Assembly (NCBI GenBank): GCA_018897415.1
Contig: JAHIKR010000023.1
Span: 1-6,469, forward strand
Reading direction: 5' to 3'
DNA length: 6,469 nucleotides
Origin: Pseudomonadota bacterium
Lineage (GTDB): Bacteria; Desulfobacterota; Desulfobacteria; Desulfobacterales; ETH-SRB1
The notes below the pieces were generated by a model. It was not told the origin of the DNA, did not search any database, and saw only the letters and a program-made list of their open reading frames with translations. Positions 1-5,791 of this stretch are shown one piece after another (within the stretch, counting starts at the first letter, position 1; each line of letters starts with the position of its first letter). A program made the position numbers and the translations under genes.

Positions 1-52
1 ATGTTGAGAAGAAAGATTTAACCTTCCCCTGAACGTCTCAATTATCTTGATT

Positions 53-244
53 TTACTGGTGCTCTATTTGCAATATCATATTTGCAAGTTGCTTGCAATT
101 TAAGTCAATGCCTGTTTGTAATATAGAACTCTTATCTATTTTTTGCCATAGCCTCGCAAACCAGAAAGCTACCCAATTGCGTTGTTTTACATATGATGAA
201 GATTTTGAAGCAGCCAATATTTCTCCTGTCTTTACATTAACCAA
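53..244 (-). pseudogene. Probable relic of a CsgG/FlgO-like lipoprotein C-terminus
   Basis: This 63-codon frame lies 14 bases beyond the sdhB stop on the same strand. Its first residues, RLVNVKTGEILAAS (the R comes from just before the TTG), look like the strand-turn-strand segment 'RLV(D/N)..TGE(I/V)LA' found in FlgO and CsgG-type outer-membrane lipoproteins. The rest is a Trp-rich stretch followed by a helix-like C-terminus ending in QIEHQ. The only start available is TTG, with no Shine-Dalgarno in front of it. The frame stays open about 55 bases further upstream into the sdhB coding region, where no gene for the missing N-terminal part can exist. A truncated remnant is therefore more likely than a working gene. 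The family resemblance is a pattern match by eye. It could instead be a chance frame or an unrelated small protein. Confidence 0.33.
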
Positions 245-258
245 ACGAGGGATAATAG

Positions 259-1023
259 CTATTTTGCGCTTGAGAAAAATCCTGCTTTTAAAAACTCACG
301 ATTAAGCCTGGCAATGTTGGTTATTGAAATTTCCTTGGGGCATTCTGCTTCACACTCTGTTTCATTTGTACAGTTTCCGAAACAAAGTCTGTCCATTTCT
401 TTGACCATCGCTATTACACGACGCACAGCTTCGGGTTTTCCCTGTGGAAGAAGTGCAAGGTGAGAAACTTTGGCTCCTATAAAAAGCATGGCAGAAGCAT
501 TTGGACAGGCTGCAACACATGCACCGCATCCAATACATGCTGCAGCATCAAAAGCTTTTTCCGATGTCTCCTGAGAAATCAGGATGGTATTTGCATCTGG
601 TGCTCCGCCTGTGTTCACAGAAATGTAGCCGCCTGCCTGTATAATCTTGTCCAGCGCGCTGCGGTCAACGACCAGATCTTTTATTATATTAAATGCCCTT
701 GCCCTCCAGGGTTCAACGACAATAGTATCTCCGTCTGAAAAATGTCTCATGTGAAGCTGGCAAAGAGTTGTGCCCTTTTCAGGACCGTGGGCGCGTCCAT
801 TTACCATAGCCCCGCACATCCCGCATATCCCTTCCCTGCAGTCATGGTCAAATGCAATAGGATCTTCCCCGTCAAGAGTGAGCTGCTCATTTACGACATC
901 AATCATTTCAAGGAATGATAAGTCTGTTGAGATCTCCCTTGAATAATAAGTCTTAAAACCGCCTTTGTTATCAGAGCCCTTTTGACGCCAGACCTTTAAT
1001 GTCAAATTTATGGTCTTTGTCAC
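259..1023 (-). CDS. sdhB: Succinate dehydrogenase/fumarate reductase iron-sulfur subunit
   Basis: This 254-residue subunit passes electrons from the FAD subunit to the membrane cytochrome through three iron-sulfur clusters on the cytoplasmic face. An N-terminal plant-ferredoxin-like domain holds the [2Fe-2S] ligands C62, C67, C70 and C88 (CREGICGMCG, then a Cys 18 residues later). The C-terminal domain has CIGCGACVAACP (C163, C166, C169, C173) and C218-x5-C224-x3-C228-P. By homology C163/C166/C169/C228 bind [4Fe-4S] and C173/C218/C224 bind [3Fe-4S]. All expected ligands are present, and the length matches single-anchor-type SdhB (about 250 residues). The start is GTG. It overlaps the sdhA TGA in a GTGA junction, and AAGGAG sits six bases upstream, so translation is probably coupled to sdhA. 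It is the last gene of the operon. The sequence cannot tell whether the enzyme oxidises succinate or reduces fumarate in vivo. Confidence 0.97.
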   Translation of the reverse strand: MTKTINLTLKVWRQKGSDNKGGFKTYYSREISTDLSFLEMIDVVNEQLTLDGEDPIAFDHDCREGICGMCGAMVNGRAHGPEKGTTLCQLHMRHFSDGDTIVVEPWRARAFNIIKDLVVDRSALDKIIQAGGYISVNTGGAPDANTILISQETSEKAFDAAACIGCGACVAACPNASAMLFIGAKVSHLALLPQGKPEAVRRVIAMVKEMDRLCFGNCTNETECEAECPKEISITNIARLNREFLKAGFFSSAK

Positions 1024-2933
1024 CTGTAACTCCTTTGCGTCAACTCAACATTTTCAAAGATAAGTTTTTCCTTATGAAACAAAGGTTCAGCGCCATAACC
1101 AGCATATTCCCAGGCAGCGACATGACAAAAATTTTCATCGTCGCGCTTTGCTTCGTTTTCCTCTGTCTGATATGCTTCATTAAAGTGACAGCCGCATGAT
1201 TCCTTACGGGCAAGAGCATCTACTATCATTAACTCTCCAAATTCAAGAAAATCAGCAACACGTCCGGCTTTCTCAAGGCTCTGGTTGAAATCTCTTTCCG
1301 AGCCGGGCACAATTACATTTTCCCAAAACTCTTCCCGCAATTGTTGAACAAGTTTTTGAGCTTTCAAAAGGTCCTTTTCGTTCCTTGCCATGCCACAGTA
1401 ATCCCAAAGAACCCTGCCAAGCTCTCTATGAAAATCATCAACAGTACGCTTTCCTTTTATTGATAAGAGCTTATTGATATGAGAGTTAACATCCTGGGTT
1501 GCCTCTCTGAAAGCAGGATGTTCATCGGTTATTTTATCCAAGCTCGTACCTGATAGATAATCACCTATGGTATAAGGAATAATAAAATACCCGTCTGCCA
1601 GTCCCTGCATTAAAGCGCTGGCACCCAGCCTGTTTGCGCCATGATCTGAAAAGTTCGCCTCTCCAAGGGCAAAAAGACCGGGAACAGTCGTCATAAGATT
1701 ATAGTCCACCCACAAACCTCCCATTGTGTAGTGAACAGCAGGATAAATCATCATCGGAGTCTCATAGGGATTATCTCCTGTAATCTTTTCATACATCTGA
1801 AACAGATTGCCGTATTTTTTGGAGATTTCATCTTTTCCATCTCTCTTGATTGCATCTTTAAAATCCAAGAATACAGCCAGCCCTGTTTTGCCAACTCCTT
1901 TGCCCATGTCGCACTGTTCTTTAGCATTACGCGAAGCAACATCACGCGGCGCAAGGTTTCCAAAAGCCGGATATTTACTTTCAAGAAAGTAGTCTCTATC
2001 TGGCTCTGGAATCTGATGCGGAGGACGTGTGTCATTGGAATTCTTGGGAACCCATACGCGGCCATCGTTTCTAAGGCTTTCGCTCATGAGTGTCAGTTTT
2101 GATTGATAGGTTCCATGCACTGGAATACAGGTAGGATGAATCTGAATAAAACATGGATTGGCAAAAAATGCGCCTTTTTTATAAGCTCTCAGAATAGCTG
2201 TAACATTGCATGACATGGCATTTGTAGAAAGAAAAAAAACATTGCCATAACCACCGGTAGCTAAAATAACAGCATCTGCGGCATGGGTTTCGATGTCTCC
2301 TGTAATCATATTTCTGGCAACTATCCCTCTGGCCTGTCCATTTATAATCACCAACTCCATCATTTCCCTGCGGGGAAATATTGTAACTTTCCCTGCCGCG
2401 ACCTGCCGCATTAAAGCACTATAAGCACCAAAAAGGAGCTGCTGGCCTGTCTGACCTCGCGCATAAAAGGTTCTGGACACCTGTGCACCACCAAATGACC
2501 GGTTTGCAAGCAATCCTCCATAATCTCTTGCAAAAGGAATACCCTGGGCAACGCAATGATCAATAATATTATTACTTAGTTGTGCAAGGCGATAAACATT
2601 TGCCTCTCTTGATCTGAAATCACCACCCTTTATGGTGTCATAAAATAGCCGCTGTATGCTGTCGCCGTCATTTGAATAATTTTTTGCCGCATTTATCCCA
2701 CCCTGAGCCGCAATGCTGTGAGCACGGCGAGGACTATCCTGAAGACAAAAAGCCTTAACATTATAGCCAAGTTCTGCCAGAGTTGCTGCTGCTGAACTTC
2801 CAGCCAGCCCTGTCCCAACAACAATTATGTCAAACTTTTTTCTGTTGGCAGGGCTTATCAGCCCCAGATCAAAACGGTGCCTATCCCATTTTTCAGAAAG
2901 AAGTCCTCCAGGCACCTTTGCGTCAAGCTGCAT
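1020..2933 (-). CDS. sdhA: Succinate dehydrogenase/fumarate reductase flavoprotein subunit
   Basis: This is the 637-residue catalytic subunit that interconverts succinate and fumarate in the cytoplasm using covalently bound FAD. The dinucleotide-binding fold is at residues 35-60 (DIIVVGTGLAGSSAA). RRAHSIAAQGG contains H72, the expected covalent FAD attachment site. Active-site residues by family alignment are H267 (IHPT), E285 (LMSES), R330 (PRDVASR, the proton-shuttle arginine), H401 (HYTMGG) and R435 (GANRLGASAL). The segment 264-297 (QIHPTCIPVHG through RVWVPKN) is typical of the Bacteroides/Geobacter branch of the B. subtilis-type family, as is the long C-terminal region ending in HVAAWEYAG plus a short tail. 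The family is normally 580-650 residues, so the gene is full length. The start ATG has AAGGAAG four bases upstream, overlapping the sdhC stop region. It lies 12 bases after sdhC and overlaps sdhB by four bases, as the second gene of sdhCAB. Nothing is missing or broken. Confidence 0.98.
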   Translation of the reverse strand: MQLDAKVPGGLLSEKWDRHRFDLGLISPANRKKFDIIVVGTGLAGSSAAATLAELGYNVKAFCLQDSPRRAHSIAAQGGINAAKNYSNDGDSIQRLFYDTIKGGDFRSREANVYRLAQLSNNIIDHCVAQGIPFARDYGGLLANRSFGGAQVSRTFYARGQTGQQLLFGAYSALMRQVAAGKVTIFPRREMMELVIINGQARGIVARNMITGDIETHAADAVILATGGYGNVFFLSTNAMSCNVTAILRAYKKGAFFANPCFIQIHPTCIPVHGTYQSKLTLMSESLRNDGRVWVPKNSNDTRPPHQIPEPDRDYFLESKYPAFGNLAPRDVASRNAKEQCDMGKGVGKTGLAVFLDFKDAIKRDGKDEISKKYGNLFQMYEKITGDNPYETPMMIYPAVHYTMGGLWVDYNLMTTVPGLFALGEANFSDHGANRLGASALMQGLADGYFIIPYTIGDYLSGTSLDKITDEHPAFREATQDVNSHINKLLSIKGKRTVDDFHRELGRVLWDYCGMARNEKDLLKAQKLVQQLREEFWENVIVPGSERDFNQSLEKAGRVADFLEFGELMIVDALARKESCGCHFNEAYQTEENEAKRDDENFCHVAAWEYAGYGAEPLFHKEKLIFENVELTQRSYR

Positions 2934-2945
2934 AATTCTTCCTTT

Positions 2946-3590
2946 TTAAGAAACAAGTAATATGTACAGTGGAATAAAACCAAAGCCTATTCCTATAATC
3001 AGACTATATATAATACTTGCCCCCCTGATAAAGGGCATGTATTTTGGATGATTGGCTCCTATGGTCTGGAATGCACTCCAGAAACCGTGACTTATATGAA
3101 TTGCTGCAACTAAAACCGCAACAACATAAATAATCACGTATCCCGGCCTCGCAAATGTATTTACTATGATTTGAAATATAGTTTGATTGCTCTTATCTGC
3201 AAAATGGAAATTGAAAAGATGAAAGACAATAAATAGAAGAAGGATAAAACCTGTATATGGCATTGTTGCCGATCCAAGGCTGCTGCCACCAGCACTTTTT
3301 TTGACTGAATATCTTGCCGGCCTTGCAACAAGATTTTCATAAAAAAGATTTACTCCGAAAAGAATATGTATAATTGCAAAAAGCAAAAGGCCCCATTCAG
3401 ATATGGTAATGATCAGGCCTAATGAATGGAGACGTTCAGCATATGTAGTAAAAGCATCTTTGCCGCCATAAATAGCAAGGTTGCCAATAAGGTGAATTAA
3501 AAGGAAAAAGCAGAAACTGAGGCCGGTAACAGCCATCATCAGCTTCTTACCGATGGAAGTCCCGATAATATTTAAAAGCCATTTCATCAT
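2946..3590 (-). CDS. sdhC: Succinate dehydrogenase/fumarate reductase cytochrome b subunit
   Basis: This 214-residue membrane anchor of the b558 family docks SdhAB to the inner membrane and hands electrons to or from quinone, probably menaquinone. Five hydrophobic helices can be read at about 17-40, 60-84, 112-131, 150-172 and 190-213. The four likely axial ligands of the two haems are H33, H75, H124 and H165. Their spacing is close to that of B. subtilis SdhC and Wolinella FrdC. The glutamate two residues before the last haem ligand in Wolinella FrdC (the E-pathway residue) is alanine here (A163). A single anchor with five helices, and no sdhD, marks the type-B architecture. It is the first gene of sdhCAB, 74 bases downstream of the HD-domain gene. 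The second ATG (3587) fits the ribosome-binding site better than the first, which would shorten the protein by one residue. Confidence 0.95.
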   Translation of the reverse strand: MMKWLLNIIGTSIGKKLMMAVTGLSFCFFLLIHLIGNLAIYGGKDAFTTYAERLHSLGLIITISEWGLLLFAIIHILFGVNLFYENLVARPARYSVKKSAGGSSLGSATMPYTGFILLLFIVFHLFNFHFADKSNQTIFQIIVNTFARPGYVIIYVVAVLVAAIHISHGFWSAFQTIGANHPKYMPFIRGASIIYSLIIGIGFGFIPLYILLVS

Positions 3591-3592
3591 TT

Positions 3593-3597
3593 CCTCC
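3593..3597 (-). promoter_or_regulatory. sdhC ribosome-binding site deciding between two adjacent ATGs
   Basis: A strong GGAGG (minus strand) sits two bases before the first ATG (3590-3588) and five bases before the second (3587-3585). The five-base spacing is nearer the optimum, so initiation probably uses the second ATG. This changes only the first residue. Confidence 0.7.
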
Positions 3598-3607
3598 GCT
3601 TTTAAAT

Positions 3608-3664
3608 TTATTGTAATACCTTATTCGCTTCAGCCAGCTTATCCTCGGTCGGTTTTGGTTTGTT
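3608..3664 (-). other. In-frame 18-codon continuation after the TGA stop of the HD gene
   Basis: After the TGA at 3667-3665 the same frame runs on for 18 sense codons and then stops at TAA (3610-3608). It would add NKPKPTEDKLAEANKVLQ, a hydrophilic, helix-prone tail with coding-like composition. It fills most of the 74-base gap before sdhC. This could be the former C-terminus cut off by a nonsense mutation, a readthrough extension, or chance, since 18 open codons are not rare. No clear selenocysteine-insertion hairpin was seen just after the TGA. Confidence 0.3.
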
Positions 3665-4273
3665 TCAGGAATCAAAATCCTTCAACCACCAGGAGTCTTC
3701 AGTTGTTTTCAATATACTTTCTGAAAGCTTTTTGCCAGTTTTTGTTTTCAGACGATCTAACACAAAAGGCAGCCATTTCTCAGGAGCCTTGTAACCGATA
3801 TCAACTAGAGACTTTAACTCAAGGATGAGCGCCAGTTGGTCGGCATCATGCGCAAGTTCGGCTTCCGCTGATTTGCCTTCATGAAATTCATTTATAAGAT
3901 CAACAAGCGAATCGCCAAACGGTATGTCTCTGATTGCATCTTTTAAAGCTCTGTTTTCTTCTGCGCTTACATATTTTTTCTGAACATAATTAAGGTCGCC
4001 GGTCCTTGCCTCAGTAAGGTCGTGTACAAGACACATGGTTATCAGTCTAAGTGCGTCAACATCCGGCATTATTTTTGACATAATATATGCAATGAAGGTT
4101 GTAATAAATACATGTTCGGCAACTGATTCCTTTCCAGCACCAAGAAAATGGAAACCTGATCTTGGAATTTTTGTTAGAATTTTTGCCTCAAACAAAAGAT
4201 CAGCGATACTATTATTTATGCTATCAGACATTTGTTGAGTATACACCTCCTGCAACCCCAATTTATCGGCCAT
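3665..4273 (-). CDS. HD-domain phosphohydrolase, YfbR/HDDC2 type
   Basis: This is a cytoplasmic metal-dependent phosphohydrolase of the HD_3 (HDDC2/YfbR-like) family. Characterised members remove the 5'-phosphate from deoxyribonucleoside monophosphates; the substrate here is inferred only. The 202-residue frame is one HD domain. H54 (SVAEH), H84-D85 in HDLTEARTGD, and probably D145 in AHDADQL are the metal ligands. E88 and D93 are the conserved residues of the HDxxExxxGD box. The start is uncertain. ATG 4273 lacks a nearby Shine-Dalgarno. ATG 4231 (M15, giving 188 residues and beginning MSDSINNS) has AGGAGG at 4246-4251, but 14 bases away. The family usually begins shortly before the 'LLFEAKILTKIPRSGF' helix, which favours M15. 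It is co-oriented with sdhCAB and may share its transcript, but no functional link is evident. The frame continues beyond the stop (see 3608-3664). Confidence 0.9.
   Translation of the reverse strand: MADKLGLQEVYTQQMSDSINNSIADLLFEAKILTKIPRSGFHFLGAGKESVAEHVFITTFIAYIMSKIMPDVDALRLITMCLVHDLTEARTGDLNYVQKKYVSAEENRALKDAIRDIPFGDSLVDLINEFHEGKSAEAELAHDADQLALILELKSLVDIGYKAPEKWLPFVLDRLKTKTGKKLSESILKTTEDSWWLKDFDS
4246..4251 (-). promoter_or_regulatory. Internal Shine-Dalgarno of the HD gene supporting a shorter start
   Basis: AGGAGG followed by TG on the minus strand is the best ribosome-binding match in this gene's 5' region. It lies inside the longest frame, 14 bases before ATG 4231. The spacing is long, so it favours the shorter protein without proving it. 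Confidence 0.4.
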
Positions 4274-4346
4274 GCGTTACAATTTTTTTAATTACCACCT
4301 TTTAACAGTTATGTAAAATGACCGGGTTTTCTTCAGGGCAATTTTC

Positions 4347-4375
4347 TTGACACCAAAGCTAAGTTCATATATTTT
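4347..4375 (+). promoter_or_regulatory. Candidate sigma70-type promoter upstream of tolQ
   Basis: A perfect TTGACA (4347-4352) is followed after 17 bases by TATTTT (4370-4375); TATATT at 4368 is an alternative with 15-base spacing. It points towards tolQ, about 225 bases upstream of its ATG. Its -10 end abuts the left edge of the long palindrome. If used, the whole palindrome would be transcribed as 5' leader. The -10 match is weak, so this is a candidate only. Confidence 0.33.
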
Positions 4376-4379
4376 TTAA

Positions 4380-4539
4380 ACTTAAGTTAAGCGCTTTTTG
4401 CGAAGAAATGTGCCAAGATCTTGATGCAGCAAGGTTTGCGAAAATCGCAGGCATACCAATGGATATGTCGAGACTTTTCGCAAGTCCTTGATGCGCAAGA
4501 GATTGGTGCAGGTCGAGTAAAAAATCGCTCAATTTAGGT
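4380..4539. repeat. Long imperfect palindrome (MITE-like element or leader hairpin)
   Basis: The arms 4380-4444 and 4475-4539 pair in register, with coordinates summing to 8919. By hand count 46 of 65 positions are Watson-Crick pairs, and four to six more are G-T. The best blocks are 4436-4444 (TTGCGAAAA) with 4475-4483, GCAGCAAGG (4426-4434) with 4486-4494, TCTTG (4419-4423) with CAAGA (4496-4500), CCAA (4413-4416) with TTGG (4503-4506), TTTTT (4395-4399) with 4520-4524, and 4380-4393 with 4526-4539 at 11 of 14. An internal loop lies at 4400-4408/4511-4519. Weaker pairing may continue out to 4372/4547. The tip (4445-4474) holds a small CATACC/GGATATG inverted repeat. Most of the 327-base divergent gap (4274-4600) is taken up by this structure. 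No protein gene, transposase or tRNA was recognised in the gap. Confidence 0.85.
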
Positions 4540-4591
4540 TAAAACTATCTGTTATTGAATTATACATCTTTACTTAAATAACATAATATAC

Positions 4592-4595
4592 GGAG
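4592..4595 (+). promoter_or_regulatory. tolQ ribosome-binding site
   Basis: GGAG lies five bases before the tolQ ATG at 4601 and supports that start over the second ATG at 4613, which also lies in frame (M5). Confidence 0.65.
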
Positions 4596-4600
4596 TTTTT

Positions 4601-5317
4601 ATGCTACCCCAAATGAATTTAATCCATATGATAAGCAATGCTGGTCTTATGGTTCAGTTTGTTATGGCTCTTCTGCTGATTTTCTCCATCATCTCATGGA
4701 CTATTATTCTAATTAAATACTTCTATATCAGAAAAGCATATAAAGAATCTGATAACTTTATGGATTTTTTCTGGAAAAGCAGGGATCTGTCAGAAGCTTT
4801 TGCAAAAGCAAAACAGCTTCATGGCAGCCCAATAGCCAGAGTTTTTCGTATAGGATACCTGGAACTTAAAAAATTGACCAAATCCGGCGTTCCAATAAAA
4901 TCATCCCCGTCCTCTGAAACAGCCCCCCATTCATCCCTGGGGGCTAAGTTCACAGGAACAGACAATATAAAAAGGGCGCTGCGCCGGGCAATTAACACAG
5001 AAATCGCCAGAATGACTCAAATGGTTCCTTTTCTTGCCACAACGGGAAACACAGCGCCTTTTATTGGTCTGTTCGGGACTGTGTGGGGAATAATGAATTC
5101 ATTTCATAGTATCGGGCTCAGAGGTTCAGCCAGCCTTGCTGTTGTTGCTCCTGGAATTTCTGAGGCACTTATTGCAACTGCAGCTGGTTTGGCTGCTGCA
5201 ATACCGGCGGTAATAGCATTTAACTATTTTATGCAAAAGATAAGAACCCTTGAAACTGAATTGCAAAGTTTTTCTGCTGACTTCTTGAATATCGTAGAAC
5301 GCGACATTTTTAGCTAA
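4601..5317 (+). CDS. tolQ: Tol-Pal system proton-channel subunit TolQ
   Basis: This 238-residue inner-membrane protein of the MotA/TolQ/ExbB family forms the proton channel with TolR and energises TolA. Three hydrophobic helices lie at about 17-40, 145-168 and 182-210, with a cytoplasmic loop between the first two. The signature FLATTGNTAPFIGLFGTVWG (144-163) and APGISEALIATAAGLAAAIP (183-202) identify TolQ. T160 and T193 match the channel threonines T145 and T178 of E. coli TolQ in context and in their 33-residue spacing. A polar Ser/Pro-rich stretch at about 95-120 (KSGVPIKSSPSSETAPHSS) looks like a small lineage-specific insertion in the loop. Length is close to the usual 225-235. It opens the tolQRA cluster, and tolR follows after 12 bases. 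ExbB is the alternative family, but the motifs and gene order favour TolQ. Confidence 0.95.
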   Translation: MLPQMNLIHMISNAGLMVQFVMALLLIFSIISWTIILIKYFYIRKAYKESDNFMDFFWKSRDLSEAFAKAKQLHGSPIARVFRIGYLELKKLTKSGVPIKSSPSSETAPHSSLGAKFTGTDNIKRALRRAINTEIARMTQMVPFLATTGNTAPFIGLFGTVWGIMNSFHSIGLRGSASLAVVAPGISEALIATAAGLAAAIPAVIAFNYFMQKIRTLETELQSFSADFLNIVERDIFS

Positions 5318-5329
5318 AGGATACGAAAA

Positions 5330-5752
5330 ATGGCATTTGGTAGAAATAATAGCTTCATGTCTGATATAAATGTAACACCATTTGTTGATGTTATGTTAGT
5401 TCTCCTGATTATTTTTATGGTCACAGCACCAATGATGATAGAAGGCGTCAATGTATCCCTGCCTGAAGCAACATCTGAACCGCTTCCTGCAGAGCAAGAC
5501 CAGCTTATAATAACTATAGATAAAGATAATCAAGTATACATAAATGATTATCAGGTGACACTTGATTTTTTGCGGGAAAAACTTATAAAAATCCTTGATG
5601 GGCGTGTTGGCCAAGAGGTTTATTTAAAAGCTGATAAAAATATATCATATGGAATAGTGGTGCGTGTTATGTCAGAGATAAAAGGAGCCGGCGTTGAGAA
5701 GCTGGGCATGGTAACAGAACCCATAACGTCCAATAACAATAAAGGGAAATAA
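5330..5752 (+). CDS. tolR: Tol-Pal system protein TolR
   Basis: TolR is the ExbD-family partner of TolQ, with one membrane helix and a periplasmic dimerisation domain. The 140-residue protein opens with SDINVTPFVDVMLVLLIIFM. The helix spans about 17-36, and D20 is the proton-carrying aspartate (D23 in E. coli TolR). The periplasmic part (about 40-132) ends with the usual ADKNISYGIVVRVMSEIKGAGVEKL segment, here spread over residues 100-125. Length is typical for the family. AAGGA eight bases before the ATG supports the start. It sits 12 bases after tolQ and 39 bases before the TolA-like gene, so the three are almost certainly one operon. An ExbD assignment is possible but less likely given the TolQ next door. 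Confidence 0.95.
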   Translation: MAFGRNNSFMSDINVTPFVDVMLVLLIIFMVTAPMMIEGVNVSLPEATSEPLPAEQDQLIITIDKDNQVYINDYQVTLDFLREKLIKILDGRVGQEVYLKADKNISYGIVVRVMSEIKGAGVEKLGMVTEPITSNNNKGK

Positions 5753-5791
5753 GCTGAATGCTTAAAGCAAATAGCTTAAAGCGGATTGCTG

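Noticed and set aside
82..98. Perfect 7-bp inverted repeat TTGCAAG/CTTGCAA, with a nearby direct copy of ATTTGCAA at 66-73 and 80-87
   Set aside because: Considered as the sdhCAB terminator, but the stem is AT-rich and short and has no T-run on the minus strand.
1731..2102. Open 123-codon frame antisense to sdhA, and other shadow frames in the sdh and tol genes
   Set aside because: They lie opposite strongly conserved coding sequence, show no family motif and have no convincing ribosome-binding sites.
3591..3664. Separate promoter for sdhCAB in the gap after the HD gene
   Set aside because: No recognisable -35/-10 pair on the minus strand; cotranscription with the HD gene or a distant promoter is as likely.
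4408..4491. 27-codon plus-strand frame beginning MCQDLDAARF
   Set aside because: It lies wholly inside the palindrome, has no ribosome-binding site and matches nothing recognised; its codon-like look is explained by the repeat arms.
4555..4584. TTGAAT-N18-TAACAT as a near promoter for tolQ
   Set aside because: The match is poor, and the transcript would begin almost on the ribosome-binding site.
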